From Acidobacteriota bacterium (GTDB lineage: Bacteria; Acidobacteriota; Blastocatellia; RBC074): a stretch of DNA of 64,000 bases. Position numbers and translations under genes: made by a program. How positions within the stretch are numbered: the first letter of the stretch is position 1; each line of letters begins with the position of its first letter. Location: assembly GCA_016710075.1 (NCBI GenBank), contig JADJLO010000002.1:186001-250000 (forward strand), in the 5' to 3' direction. This document shows positions 18,914 through 28,329 of this stretch, in pieces. The notes beneath the pieces were generated by a model. The model ran no database searches. It saw only the letters and a list, made by a program, of their open reading frames with translations, and was not told the origin of the DNA.

Positions 18914-19492
18914 TTAAATTTTTTTCTGCATTCCGAGGCTGACAGGTTCGTAGCCCAATTCTTCCCAGAATTCCCGCGCGGCTGAATTTGCAAAAAGTAC
19001 GTGCAGATCGGCCGTCGCGATGTCGTGCTGTCTGAACCAGTCTTCCGCCGCTTCAACCAGCAGGTGTCCGGTATTGCTGCGGCGGTGTTCGGCGCGCACG
19101 AATATTCCTGAAATGTAGCCTCCGCTAAGAACCACACTCGGGCGCGGCCGGCGCAGCAGGAAATTGAATATTCTGCGACCGCCGGATTCAACCAAACCGA
19201 GAAGCCAGCGAGCGAAGCCAAGTTCCGCCGGGCCGAGCTGATGGCCGACGATGATCGTTTTGATATATCCGCCGATCTCGCCGTTGATCACTGCGACAAG
19301 AAACAGCGTGTCGGGCCGCATCATCTGTTTGAGTATCTCTTCGACGCCGCCGGCCCACGGGTTGAGTTGCCCCATCCCGCCATTGAGCGATTTTTCGAAC
19401 TCCAGCAGATTGCGTGAGAGCTCTGCAATGGCCGCGGCATCTTCTTCATTCGCAACGCGTATCGATCGTAAAGTTGGCTCTGATCTGTTCAT
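18914..19492 (-). CDS. GNAT-family N-acetyltransferase
   Basis: Acetyl-CoA-dependent acyltransferase of about 192 residues. The fold is shown by the N-terminal RSIRVANEEDAAAIAELSRN and the acetyl-CoA loop in the stretch ISGIFVRAEHRRSNTGHLLV, where the usual Q/RxxGxG/A appears as RRSNTGH. AEDWFRQHDIATADLHVLFA and the FWEELGYEPVSLGMQKKI ending complete the domain. I prefer the ATG at 19492 because the domain begins directly after it; an upstream frame extends to 19624 without similarity. The ribosome-binding site is weak. Substrate unknown; the gene is isolated on the minus strand. Confidence 0.8.
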   Translation of the reverse strand: MNRSEPTLRSIRVANEEDAAAIAELSRNLLEFEKSLNGGMGQLNPWAGGVEEILKQMMRPDTLFLVAVINGEIGGYIKTIIVGHQLGPAELGFARWLLGLVESGGRRIFNFLLRRPRPSVVLSGGYISGIFVRAEHRRSNTGHLLVEAAEDWFRQHDIATADLHVLFANSAAREFWEELGYEPVSLGMQKKI

Positions 19493-19627
19493 AAGAGAAT
19501 ATTGTCTGTCCTGCCGGTTGACCGTCCCGAAAAGCATAAGCCATAATCGAATTTGTTTTAAGAGCCTCCCCGCAAGATTTGTTCGAAGGCGAACATGATT
19601 CCTTCCGGCAGGGATCGGCATCAACCA

Positions 19628-19659
19628 GTTGTGCCCGTTGTGCCCGTTGTGCCCGTTGT
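19628..19659. repeat. Short tandem repeat (GTTGTGCCC) x3.5
   Basis: Three exact 9-base units GTTGTGCCC followed by a partial GTTGTG lie in the divergent gap between the acetyltransferase and the small XdhC-like gene. It is close to both starts and may vary in length between strains. No coding role. Confidence 0.85.
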
Positions 19660-19694
19660 GACTGACTTGGCGAAATAATCAAAAAGGAAACTGA

Positions 19695-20036
19695 ATGAGC
19701 CTGCTGACTCAAAGAGAAGTTTATCAAGAGATTGAAACGGCTCAATCTGAGAGCCGCAAAGTAGCGGTCGCGACGATTGTCACGACATCAGGCTCAACAC
19801 CGCAGCGCACCGGCGCAAAACTGATCGTCTTTGATGACGGCAGGATGAGAGGCACGGTCGGAGGCGGGTGTGTCGAAGCGGATGTCTGGGCTGAGGCTCG
19901 TGAAGCCATCAGCGAGAACAAGTCGAGATTGTGCCGTTTCACCCTGCGTGATGACCCGGATGTCCCGCCGGACGAAGAGGGCATGGTCTGCGGAGGCGAG
20001 ATGGAAGTCTTTATCGAAGTCTGGGGCAGTGATTGA
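19695..20036 (+). CDS. XdhC/CoxI N-terminal-domain protein
   Basis: A 113-residue protein made only of the XdhC_CoxI domain, as in proteins that mature or deliver the molybdenum cofactor to xanthine dehydrogenase/CO dehydrogenase-type enzymes. Landmarks are VATIVTTSGSTPQRTGAKLI, the GTVGGGCVEADVW glycine/cysteine motif and GMVCGGEMEVFIE with the second conserved Cys. The C-terminal Rossmann domain of full XdhC is absent here but occurs in a separate gene at 22932, on the other side of a P-type ATPase. No molybdenum hydroxylase subunit is in the window. Confidence 0.85.
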   Translation: MSLLTQREVYQEIETAQSESRKVAVATIVTTSGSTPQRTGAKLIVFDDGRMRGTVGGGCVEADVWAEAREAISENKSRLCRFTLRDDPDVPPDEEGMVCGGEMEVFIEVWGSD

Positions 20037-20054
20037 TTCTCATCACGAAACACA

Positions 20055-22763
20055 ATGGCCAAAATTAATCATCCATCGCAGACAGAGCCGGTAACGGTGC
20101 CGGCACACACTCTATCGGCTGACGATTTGTGTGCCCGACTGCGGTCTTCACCGTCCGGTTTGTGCGCGGAAGAGGCTGTACGTCGCCTGGCCGATTACGG
20201 CCCGAACGAACTGCAAATCGCTCACCGCATCTCTCCCTGGGCCATTCTCTGGGCTCAGTTCAAGAATGTATTGATCATTATTCTGCTTGCCGCAACTGCC
20301 GTATCCGCACTCCTTGGTCATGAGGTTGAGGCTATTGCCATCACGGTTATTGTCTTGTTCGCAGTGGTGCTGGGTTTTGTCCAGGAATATCGTGCGGAGC
20401 GTGCCATCGATGCGCTGAGACAGATGGCGGCCCCGATGGCTTCGGTTATGCGCGACGGTCAGGAGATCGACATCCCGGCCCGCGATATCGTGCCGGGAGA
20501 CGTTCTGGTTCTCCACGCGGGCGACAGGATTGCCGGAGACGCCAGGTTGATCGAAGTGGTCAACCTCCAGACCCTGGAGGCTGCGCTCACAGGCGAATCG
20601 GTTGCTGTGGAAAAGCAGTTGGCCAGTCTCACCGATCCCGAGCTGCCGCTTGGCGACCGAAGCAATATGGTATACGCAGGCACGACCGCAACCTATGGCA
20701 GAGGGCGCGCTTTGGTTGTCTCCACGGGAATGCAGACCGAATTTGGCCGGATCGCCGAGCTGCTTCAGACAGTGGAATCCGGAAAGACGCCGCTGCAGGA
20801 GAACCTTGACAGATTGGGTAACGCACTGGCGCGTGCGGCATTTCTGGTTGTCGCAATCATTGTCGTGCTTGGGTTGTTGGAGGGCCAGCCTTTCGTCGAG
20901 ATGCTGGTCTTCGGAGTCGCACTGGCCGTCGCTGTCGTGCCGGAGGCGCTGCCGGCGGTGGTCACGATCTCGCTGGCTCTTGGCGTGCAGCGAATGGTCA
21001 AACGACACGCATTGATGCGCAAGCTGCCGGCCGTAGAAACTCTCGGCAGCACCTCGGTCATCTGTTCGGACAAGACCGGCACGCTGACAAAAGACGAAAT
21101 GACGGCCCGCAAGATATATGCCGCAGGTCAGATGCTACATGTTTCCGGGGTGGGATACGAACCACGCGGCGAATATTCATTCAATGGCGAAATCGTCGAA
21201 CTGTCCGAACCACTGGAGCGATTGCTGCAAGCAGTCGTGCTGGCTTCCGATGCGCAGATAATCAACACCGAGAGCGATGGAACCTGGCATGTCAAAGGCG
21301 ACCCGACCGAGGGCGCGCTCATCGTCGCGGCCGCCAAAGCCGGCCTCATCAAAAAGGATCTCGACGCGCGCTTCACGCGCATTTATGAAATTCCCTTCGC
21401 CTCTGAAACCAAACGCATGACGACCCTGCACCAGACCCCGGACGGCATCGTTGCATATGCCAAGGGAGCTCCGGAAGTCATTCTTGATTCCTGCACATCG
21501 CAACTGATGCCCGGTGGCGTGATGGCGCTCGACGATGCCGGCCGGTCGAAGATTCTCGACGCGGCCCGTGACATGGCAAGCGAAGCGCTGCGCGTGCTGG
21601 CCGTGGCTACCAGGCCGGACGCAACTCCACAGAATGCGCAATGTGAGATGACTCTGCTTGGGCTTGTGGGCATGATCGATCCGCCGCGCCCGGAGGCACT
21701 TGCAGCGATACAAACATGCGAACACGCCGGCATCCGCGTCATGATGATCACCGGCGACCATCCAACCACGGCGCAGGCAGTGGCTCGCGAACTGGGAATT
21801 CTGAAGACCGGCCGAGTGGTCACCGGATCTGAACTTGAGCAGATGAGCGAAGACGAGTTCCAGCGTGATGTGGAGAGCATCGACGTCTTTGCGCGCGTTT
21901 CTCCCGCGCACAAACTGCGGGTAGTGACGGCCCTCCAGAATAAAGGCCACGTCGTCGCCATGACGGGCGACGGCGTCAACGACGTGCTCGCGCTCAAGAA
22001 GGCCGACTGCGGCGTAGCCATGGGCATTACCGGTACTGACGTGGCCAGAGAAGCCGCAGCTATGACCCTCACCGACGACAACTTTGCATCGATCGTTGCA
22101 GCAGTCGAAGAAGGGCGCGGCATCTTTGACAATATCAAGAAATATCTGATGTACCTCTTGTCGTCCAACATTGGCGAGATCGGCCTCATGGCCGGAGCCA
22201 CGATTTTGGGCCTGCCATTGCCGCTCTCGGCCGTGCAGATTCTATACGTCAATCTCGCCACCGATGGCCTGCCCGCTCTTGCGCTGGCTGTCGATCCTCA
22301 CGACCCCGAGCTGATGAGCCACAAGCCGCGCAATCCCCGCACCGGTGTTTTCACAAGACCTGTGGTCACTCTGATGCTGGTCGGAGGAGCATGGTCGACT
22401 CTGGTCAACCTCGGCCTGTTCGCCTGGACTTTGCAATCCGGCCGCAGCGCCGCCGAGGCGATGACCATGACTTTCGTGGCGCTGACCCTGATCCAGTTCT
22501 TCAAAGCTTACATCTTTCGCTCTGAAAGAATGTCGGTTCTCAATCGTCCATTCGCCAACAAGTGGCTGAATCTGGCCATCATCTGGGAAATGGCGCTGTT
22601 GATGCTGGTTGTCTACCTGCCATTCCTGCACAAACCGTTTGGAACGTTCAGTCTGACGCTTGAAGATTGGGCGATCGCGGTCTGCGTCTCAATCTCCATC
22701 CTGCCGGTTCTCGATCTGGCCAAGTGGATGGTCAGACGCGGTTGGTTCGGGGAAGTGAATTGA
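20055..22763 (+). CDS. P-type Ca2+-type cation-transporting ATPase
   Basis: 902-residue P2A-like ATPase of the inner membrane. Cytosolic motifs include LTGESVAVEK, the phosphorylation site CSDKTGTLTKDE (Asp about residue 339), KGAPEVIL for nucleotide binding, and MTGDGVNDVLALKKAD. Membrane motifs match SERCA ion ligands: PEALP in TM4, SSNIGEIGLM in TM5 (Asn and Glu), NLATDGLPALAL in TM6 (Asn, Thr, Asp). This supports Ca2+ (or Mn2+) export. The hinge reads VLAL where SERCA has APAL, a variant known in some bacterial P-ATPases. Start ATG 20055 is 18 bases after the XdhC-like stop. Its stop is five bases before a type-A repeat. Confidence 0.9.
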   Translation: MAKINHPSQTEPVTVPAHTLSADDLCARLRSSPSGLCAEEAVRRLADYGPNELQIAHRISPWAILWAQFKNVLIIILLAATAVSALLGHEVEAIAITVIVLFAVVLGFVQEYRAERAIDALRQMAAPMASVMRDGQEIDIPARDIVPGDVLVLHAGDRIAGDARLIEVVNLQTLEAALTGESVAVEKQLASLTDPELPLGDRSNMVYAGTTATYGRGRALVVSTGMQTEFGRIAELLQTVESGKTPLQENLDRLGNALARAAFLVVAIIVVLGLLEGQPFVEMLVFGVALAVAVVPEALPAVVTISLALGVQRMVKRHALMRKLPAVETLGSTSVICSDKTGTLTKDEMTARKIYAAGQMLHVSGVGYEPRGEYSFNGEIVELSEPLERLLQAVVLASDAQIINTESDGTWHVKGDPTEGALIVAAAKAGLIKKDLDARFTRIYEIPFASETKRMTTLHQTPDGIVAYAKGAPEVILDSCTSQLMPGGVMALDDAGRSKILDAARDMASEALRVLAVATRPDATPQNAQCEMTLLGLVGMIDPPRPEALAAIQTCEHAGIRVMMITGDHPTTAQAVARELGILKTGRVVTGSELEQMSEDEFQRDVESIDVFARVSPAHKLRVVTALQNKGHVVAMTGDGVNDVLALKKADCGVAMGITGTDVAREAAAMTLTDDNFASIVAAVEEGRGIFDNIKKYLMYLLSSNIGEIGLMAGATILGLPLPLSAVQILYVNLATDGLPALALAVDPHDPELMSHKPRNPRTGVFTRPVVTLMLVGGAWSTLVNLGLFAWTLQSGRSAAEAMTMTFVALTLIQFFKAYIFRSERMSVLNRPFANKWLNLAIIWEMALLMLVVYLPFLHKPFGTFSLTLEDWAIAVCVSISILPVLDLAKWMVRRGWFGEVN

Positions 22764-22768
22764 AAGCA

Positions 22769-22916
22769 GATTACGAAACAGACGAAATAAACGAAACAAA
22801 CAAACGAAAAATTTCAGGCCGTCAATGTCCCTGATCAACCATGTTTAGCGATAAACCAAACAATCGAGATTCACGGAACATGCTTTTTTTCAGATCTTTT
22901 TGTTTGTTTCGTAATC
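22769..22916. repeat. Type-A intergenic inverted repeat, copy 5
   Basis: Left arm 22769-22811 begins GATTACGAAACAGACGAAA directly after the ATPase stop. Right arm about 22895-22916 ends TTTGTTTGTTTCGTAATC. The interior (22811-22840) carries AATTTCAGGCCGTCAATGT then CTGATCAACC, the reverse complement of the core in copy 2. The interior is therefore inverted relative to copy 2. Confidence 0.88.
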
Positions 22917-22931
22917 TATTTTTAAACTGAA

Positions 22932-23756
22932 ATGCTGTCAGCTGCGGAAATTTCAAATGCGATAAGGAAGAGCCTCGGCGATGGGCGCTCGCTGGCGATT
23001 GTCTCGCTCATGGAAAGCGGGGCTCGCCAAAGACTGCTGGTGGAGGAAGGCTCGGGGCCGGTTGCCGGAACCCTCGGTGAACAGATTCTTGACGAGATCG
23101 CTTTGCGGCAGGCTGTCAAGCTCATCGCCGACGACCGGCAGGAGATCGCCGTTTTCGGCATTGGCGAGATTATCGATGCGGCACAAAAAGATTCAGACCT
23201 CTCATCCAGATCCGATCTTAGACTGCTCTTTGAGATATCAAGGCCGCCGCTCAAGCTCATCATCTGCGGCGGCGGCCACGTCGGTCAGGCCGTGGCGAAA
23301 GCCGCGCGCCTGCTCGATTTCAATGTCACAGTCATCGACGATCGCACAGAGTTCGCATCGAGGGACAAGTTCCCCGATCCGAAAATCGATCTGATCGCCG
23401 AAGATTTCATCGCAGGTTTGAAGTCGTTCAAGATAACCCCGGCTTCCCACCTGGTCATCGTTACCAGAGGTCACCGCCATGACGAGATCTGCCTGCGTCA
23501 AGTCATCGATCAACCGGCCAGGTATATCGGAATGATCGGAAGCCGCCGCCGAACCACCACCATCCGTCAGAGGCTGCTAAAAGAGGGCATTCAGCCTGAT
23601 CTACTTCACCGCGTCCACTCGCCCATAGGTCTCGATATCGGAGCCCAGACTCCCGAAGAGATAGCCTTCGCTATCATGGCCGAAATCGTTCTCGTTCGTC
23701 GCGGCGGCACCGGGCTGCCGAAAAGCAGCGAAGGCCCCATGACTAAAGCCCGGTAA
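22932..23756 (+). CDS. XdhC-family protein with Rossmann domain
   Basis: A 274-residue protein. The C-terminal two thirds are the XdhC Rossmann domain, with KLIICGGGHVGQAVAKAARL, VTVIDDRTEFASRDKFPD, VIVTRGHRHDEICLRQ, the YIGMIGSRRRTTTI signature and HSPIGLDIGAQTPEEIAFAI at the end. The first 95 residues look like a diverged CoxI-type domain without the conserved cysteine motif. It is likely to act together with the small XdhC-like protein at 19695 in molybdenum-cofactor handling. A start ATG at 22932 is used; the upstream 170 bases are repeat. Confidence 0.85.
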   Translation: MLSAAEISNAIRKSLGDGRSLAIVSLMESGARQRLLVEEGSGPVAGTLGEQILDEIALRQAVKLIADDRQEIAVFGIGEIIDAAQKDSDLSSRSDLRLLFEISRPPLKLIICGGGHVGQAVAKAARLLDFNVTVIDDRTEFASRDKFPDPKIDLIAEDFIAGLKSFKITPASHLVIVTRGHRHDEICLRQVIDQPARYIGMIGSRRRTTTIRQRLLKEGIQPDLLHRVHSPIGLDIGAQTPEEIAFAIMAEIVLVRRGGTGLPKSSEGPMTKAR

Positions 23757-23838
23757 AGAAAGTTTAAAGCATTGACGCATCGAGCACCGCCTGAAGGCGA
23801 TACTCCATGCGTCAAGGCTTTGAACTTTAAACTCTTTG
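23757..23838. repeat. Type-B (TTTAAAG) intergenic inverted repeat, copy 1
   Basis: Starts AAAGTTTAAAGC right after the XdhC stop and ends GCTTTGAACTTTAAAC. Between them TTGACGCAT and ATGCGTCAA form a second inverted pair, around ACCGCCTGAAGGCGATACTC. The whole element folds on itself. Similar ends occur at 26118, 37500, 38461 and 40045. Confidence 0.8.
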
Positions 23839-23960
23839 CCTACTGGCAAGGGCTCTCACTTTCGGGTACTATGGTGACGCCCCGCACTGATTATTTTGTG
23901 CGTTGGGCTAAAAAAATAAAATTAACTAAAAAACTAAAGAAAAGAGAGGCGATTCAGGAC

Positions 23961-24293
23961 ATGGACAACACTGCGCAAAATTCTCAAAACGTACAGGATG
24001 GATTCCTGAATAATCTAAGGAAAGATCGCGTCAACGTAACGATCTATTTGATGGGGGGCGTGAAACTGACCGGCAAGATCCGCAGCTTTGATAAATTCTC
24101 ACTGGTACTCGAATCGGGGAATTTGGAGCAGTTGATTTTCAAACATGCCATTTCGACGATTTCAGTGCCGCGTGGAAGTTTTCACCACCCGCGTCCTGAG
24201 GGTCATCAGCATTCATCGGCGGCTCCGTCTTCAGCCCCGGCGCCGGGAACCGGTTCGGGCGGCGGCACTTCAACGGCCTCGTCAGGAAGCTGA
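23961..24293 (+). CDS. hfq: RNA chaperone Hfq
   Basis: Hexameric Sm-like RNA chaperone for sRNA-mRNA pairing. The core (residues about 13-70) has FLNNLRKDRVNVTIYLMGG, the Sm1 VKLTGKIRSFDKFSLVLE and Sm2 FKHAISTISVPRG; Hfq usually has YKHAIST, so Phe replaces Tyr. The 110-residue protein carries a roughly 40-residue Ser/Ala/Gly/Pro/His-rich disordered tail. ATG 23961 is chosen as it begins the family alignment; the frame extends upstream through repeat sequence. The next gene is tmk. A miaA neighbour, common elsewhere, is absent. Confidence 0.93.
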   Translation: MDNTAQNSQNVQDGFLNNLRKDRVNVTIYLMGGVKLTGKIRSFDKFSLVLESGNLEQLIFKHAISTISVPRGSFHHPRPEGHQHSSAAPSSAPAPGTGSGGGTSTASSGS

Positions 24294-24376
24294 TTCCATC
24301 CACAACAACAAGGTTTATCATCAGCGAGCTTCAATCACAGCGAAAAGCCTGATTGAAGCTCTTGCTGTGTGTGTCA

Positions 24377-25030
24377 ATGAATATGCAGCCGGGAAAACTC
24401 ATCACATTCGAAGGCATCGATGGATCGGGCAAGACAACGCAGCTCCGTCTGCTTGAGCAGTATCTTGCCGCGCGCGGCTTCGAGTTCATCTCGACGCGCG
24501 AACCCGGCGGGACCGATCTTGGGCTGAAGATCAGAGCGGCATTGCTTGATGGCGCGAAAGGATCGGTTGAGCCTCTGGCTGAACTGCTGCTCTACGCCGC
24601 GGATCGGGCTCACCACGTGCGCCGGGTGATCATGCCGGCTCTCGATGCAGGGAAGCTCGTTCTGAGCGACAGGTTTTACGACGCGACAACCGTCTATCAG
24701 GGCTATGCGCGAGGTTTCGACCTCGGCCTTGTGAGATATCTCAATGATCTCGCAGCCGGCGGAATCAGACCGGATCTGACGCTGCTCTTCGACATCGATG
24801 TCGAAACGGGATGGCAAAGGACCCACAAGCGAAGCCTTGAAAACAATGATTCGGAATCACAACCCAACAGGCTCGATCAGGAATCGCACGATTTTCGCCA
24901 GCGCGTTCGAGAAGCGTATCTCGAAATCGCGGCGCTCGAACCAGACAGATTCCGCGTCATCGATGCCGCGGGAACAATAGAGCACTCCTGCGAAAGGATG
25001 ATTACAGAGGTTGCCCGGTTAGTTAATTAA
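24377..25030 (+). CDS. tmk: Thymidylate kinase
   Basis: Phosphorylates dTMP to dTDP. The P-loop FEGIDGSGKTTQ is at residues 10-21, the DRY-like motif appears as SDRFYDATTVYQGYARG, and the lid region includes REPGGTD. Length is about 217 residues from ATG 24377; a second ATG two codons later and an upstream TTG are alternatives. A short polar insertion (ENNDSESQPNRLDQESHDF) is seen after the LFDIDVETG segment. It is followed by holB after 36 bases, the usual tmk-holB pairing. Confidence 0.95.
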   Translation: MNMQPGKLITFEGIDGSGKTTQLRLLEQYLAARGFEFISTREPGGTDLGLKIRAALLDGAKGSVEPLAELLLYAADRAHHVRRVIMPALDAGKLVLSDRFYDATTVYQGYARGFDLGLVRYLNDLAAGGIRPDLTLLFDIDVETGWQRTHKRSLENNDSESQPNRLDQESHDFRQRVREAYLEIAALEPDRFRVIDAAGTIEHSCERMITEVARLVN

Positions 25031-25066
25031 AGGCGCGGACCGAAAATCCCGCGCCGGATAGATTTC

Positions 25067-26071
25067 ATGTCATTCTCAAATCTGACAGGCAATGAGCGGA
25101 GCCGTCATGTTCTGCAGCGGCTGCTCGATCGAGGGCGGATCGGCGGGACCATGATCTTTGCCGGACCTGAAGGCGTCGGCAAACGCCAGTTCGCCCTGAT
25201 GTTTGCCAAGTCTGCCAATTGTTTGAAGCCCGGCCCGGCAGGGGTTTTTGCAAACGACTGCTGCGATCAATGTTCAAACTGCCGCCGGATCGATTCAGCC
25301 ACTTTCGGAGATGTGACGACCATTCAACCTGACGGCCAGTTCATCAAGATTGCTCAGACACGCGCCATTGCCGAAGACGTTTATTACCGCCCGCGTGAGG
25401 GAAGGCAGAAATTTTACATCATCGACCGAGCCGAAGCTTTGAGAGAAGAAGCGGCCAATTCGCTGCTCAAAACCCTTGAAGAACCGCCGCCAACCTCGAC
25501 CATTATCCTCATAACTTCACGACCGGATTCATTGCTTCAAACCATTAGGTCAAGATCGCAAAGGCTCAACTTCACCCCGCTTACAATCCCGCAGATGGAG
25601 AAGTTTCTCAATCAACACTATCCCCGACCGGCCGAGGACAACGCTCTCCTTGCCCGAATTACCGAGGGACGAATCGGACAGGCTACAGCCTTCGATCTTT
25701 CCGTCTACCGCCAGCAGCGAAAGTCGCTGATCGAAATTCTGGACCTGATCGCATCCGGTGATAACCGCTACCGGCTCATCAAGGCCGCCGAATACCTCGG
25801 CAAAAAGGAACGTGACGAGTTCGAAAAGGATCTGGAATTGCTTGCCCGTCTGATGCGGGACATGCTCCTGCTCGCTTCGGGCGCGCAACCCGACGCGATC
25901 GTCAACCTCGATGCGGCCGACCGGCTCCAGCCACTCGCAATCAAAATCGGCCTCGATCGCCTCATCATCTGGATCGAAAAATTCAATCAGCTCCGATCGA
26001 ATCTGCGCGTTAATATCAACCGCCAGATAGCCACTGAAGCCGCATTCCTCCATCTCGCCGGGAAAGTTTAA
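25067..26071 (+). CDS. holB: DNA polymerase III delta-prime subunit
   Basis: Clamp-loader AAA+ subunit of 334 residues. The N-terminal FAGPEGVGKRQFALMFAKSA is a P-loop in which the usual Thr/Ser is changed, as is common for delta-prime, which does not need to hydrolyse ATP. A zinc module (NDCCDQCSNCRRID) follows. NSLLKTLEEPPPTSTIILIT and the sensor region SRSQRLNFTPL complete the ATPase part; a helical collar domain makes up the rest. It lies directly downstream of tmk. The final third is divergent but length is normal. Confidence 0.93.
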   Translation: MSFSNLTGNERSRHVLQRLLDRGRIGGTMIFAGPEGVGKRQFALMFAKSANCLKPGPAGVFANDCCDQCSNCRRIDSATFGDVTTIQPDGQFIKIAQTRAIAEDVYYRPREGRQKFYIIDRAEALREEAANSLLKTLEEPPPTSTIILITSRPDSLLQTIRSRSQRLNFTPLTIPQMEKFLNQHYPRPAEDNALLARITEGRIGQATAFDLSVYRQQRKSLIEILDLIASGDNRYRLIKAAEYLGKKERDEFEKDLELLARLMRDMLLLASGAQPDAIVNLDAADRLQPLAIKIGLDRLIIWIEKFNQLRSNLRVNINRQIATEAAFLHLAGKV

Positions 26072-26117
26072 CAATTTCAAGCATCGGCCGGCTCGGATTG
26101 ACTGGAAAAAAGCCCCC

Positions 26118-26146
26118 TTCATTAAACTTTAAACATCGAACTTTAA
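26118..26146. repeat. Type-B repeat remnant
   Basis: CATTAAACTTTAAACATCG followed by AACTTTAAGCC downstream of holB. Matches the ends of the type-B elements but has no clear second arm, so it is probably a decayed copy. Confidence 0.55.
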
Positions 26147-26157
26147 GCCCGCGCAGC

Positions 26158-26186
26158 TTGACAATCCCCTTGTAAGGTATTTATTC
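26158..26186 (+). promoter_or_regulatory. Possible sigma70-type promoter for ffh operon
   Basis: TTGACA at 26158-26163 is a perfect -35 box. A weak -10 (TTATTC, 26181-26186) follows at 17 bases; TATTTA at 14 bases is an alternative. It lies 57 bases before the ffh start, after the holB transcript should end. Confidence 0.45.
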
Positions 26187-26242
26187 TTCATGTTTTGCGT
26201 TTACTGGTAATTTGCTGACCGTGCGCATGACGTTGATTTGTT

Positions 26243-27649
26243 ATGTTTGAAGCTTTATCGGACAAATTAAAAAAGGTTCTGAAAGACCTCAGGGGTGAGA
26301 GCAGGCTGACGCCCGAGCACCTGGATCTGGCGATGCGCGAGATCCGGATTGCGCTGCTCGAAGCGGATGTCAACTTCAAGGTAGTCAAGGACTTCGTTGA
26401 GCGAGTCAAGAGCAAGGCGGTGGGCCAGGAGGTCATGCAGCAGCTCTCGCCGGGTCAGCAGGTGATCAAGATCGTCAACGACGAGATGGTCGAGATGCTC
26501 GGAGGCACTTCGAGCCGGCTCCTGTTCACCTCGCGGCGTCCGAACAGTGTGATGATCGTCGGTCTGCAGGGATCGGGTAAGACGACCTCGACCGGCAAGC
26601 TGGCGAAATGGCTCTTTAACAATCAGAATCGTAATCCGCTGCTGCTGTCTGTCGACGTATATCGTCCGGCGGCCCGCGATCAGCTCTCCGTCATCGGAAA
26701 AGCGATCAACGTTCCGGTCTTCGATGGCACGGGGCTTAACGACCCGATCGAGCTTTGCAAAGCCGCGAGGCTGCATTGCGAGCAGGTTGGTTTCGATACG
26801 CTGATGATCGACACCGCCGGGCGACTGCACATTGACGATGCGCTGATGGAAGAGTTGCAGCAGATCAAGCGAGAGATGCAGCCTGTCGAAGTGCTCTTCG
26901 TGGCTGATGCGATGACCGGCCAGGACGCCGTCAGGAGCGCCAAAGAGTTTCACGATAAGATCGGCATCACCGGTGTCATCCTCACCAAGATGGATGGCGA
27001 CGCCAGAGGCGGCGCGGCCCTTTCGATCAAAGAGGTTATCGGGCAGCCCATCAAATTCGTCGGTGTCGGCGAGAAATATGACGCGCTCGACCCTTTTTAT
27101 CCGGACCGCATTGTCTCCAGAATTCTCGGAATGGGCGATGTCCTTTCGCTCATCGAAAAGGTGCAGTCGGAGGTCGACGAGGAAAAGGCCCTCCAACTGC
27201 AGGAGAAGATGGAGCGCAATGCCTTCACGCTCGAAGATTTCCGTGACCAGCTTCAGCAGATGAAGAAGCTTGGCTCTCTGCAGAACATTCTCGAACTGCT
27301 TCCGGGCGAGATGTTCAAGGGCATTCCGAAAATGACTCCCGAGATGACGGGGCAGATGGAAAAGGAGATGAAGCGGACAGAGGCGATCATCAATTCGATG
27401 ACGCTCAAAGAACGCGATGATCACCTGATCATCAATGCCTCTCGCAGGCGCCGCATTGCGATGGGCAGCGGAACGACTTTCAATGACGTCAATAAGCTGC
27501 TCAAACAGTATGTCGAGATGAAGAAGGTCATGCAGCAGATGATGCAGGGCGACGGGATGCTCGGCGGCATCAAGGGAAAAGTGGCGCGCAAACTTACCGG
27601 CATCGGGGCGCGCAAAAAGAAAGTTACCAGGAAGAAAAAACGTAAATGA
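26243..27649 (+). CDS. ffh: Signal recognition particle protein Ffh
   Basis: GTPase subunit of SRP that targets nascent membrane proteins to FtsY. Domain N (residues 1-90) contains EALSDKLKKVLKDLRGES. The G domain has GLQGSGKTTSTGKLA (G1), VDVYRPAARDQL, DTAGRLHIDDALMEEL (G3) and TKMDGDARGGAALS (G4). The M domain shows methionine-rich helices and the SRP RNA-binding SRRRRIAMGSGT. A basic tail ends KKKVTRKKKRK. The 468-residue length is typical. It heads the rpsP-khpA-rimM-trmD-rplS operon. A G6-AT-C6 palindrome followed by TCATTTT lies 11 bases after the stop and might attenuate transcription. Confidence 0.97.
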   Translation: MFEALSDKLKKVLKDLRGESRLTPEHLDLAMREIRIALLEADVNFKVVKDFVERVKSKAVGQEVMQQLSPGQQVIKIVNDEMVEMLGGTSSRLLFTSRRPNSVMIVGLQGSGKTTSTGKLAKWLFNNQNRNPLLLSVDVYRPAARDQLSVIGKAINVPVFDGTGLNDPIELCKAARLHCEQVGFDTLMIDTAGRLHIDDALMEELQQIKREMQPVEVLFVADAMTGQDAVRSAKEFHDKIGITGVILTKMDGDARGGAALSIKEVIGQPIKFVGVGEKYDALDPFYPDRIVSRILGMGDVLSLIEKVQSEVDEEKALQLQEKMERNAFTLEDFRDQLQQMKKLGSLQNILELLPGEMFKGIPKMTPEMTGQMEKEMKRTEAIINSMTLKERDDHLIINASRRRRIAMGSGTTFNDVNKLLKQYVEMKKVMQQMMQGDGMLGGIKGKVARKLTGIGARKKKVTRKKKRK

Positions 27650-27659
27650 GAGCCGCAGC

Positions 27660-27680
27660 GGGGGGATCCCCCCTCATTTT
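27660..27680 (+). terminator. Weak hairpin after ffh
   Basis: GGGGGGATCCCCCC followed by TCATTTT. Only a five-pair stem with a GATC loop can form. It may give partial termination or mark an RNA processing point between ffh and rpsP. Confidence 0.35.
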
Positions 27681-27778
27681 GTGGCGATCCTGTGAGGTCC
27701 GGGTTTTGGCGAGAGCTGGCCTCATTTGAAAGACTGAACTATAATTCGCAGGCATCATTTTAATTGGAGGTAGTTGTC

Positions 27779-28033
<255 letters not shown>

Positions 28034-28098
28034 ACATGTGATCTGGCCATGTGATCGGGGGTGCCGGAAATGTCCGTACTGAACTGGAGATAGCCGCA

Positions 28099-28325
<227 letters not shown>

Positions 28326-28329
<4 letters not shown>

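Noticed and set aside
21980..22020. Defective P-ATPase hinge motif (VLAL for APAL)
   Set aside because: This variant occurs in other bacterial P-type ATPases; all ion-site residues are present.
26147..26242. 4.5S RNA upstream of ffh
   Set aside because: No GGAA-tetraloop hairpin with the SRP Alu/S-domain pattern could be found.
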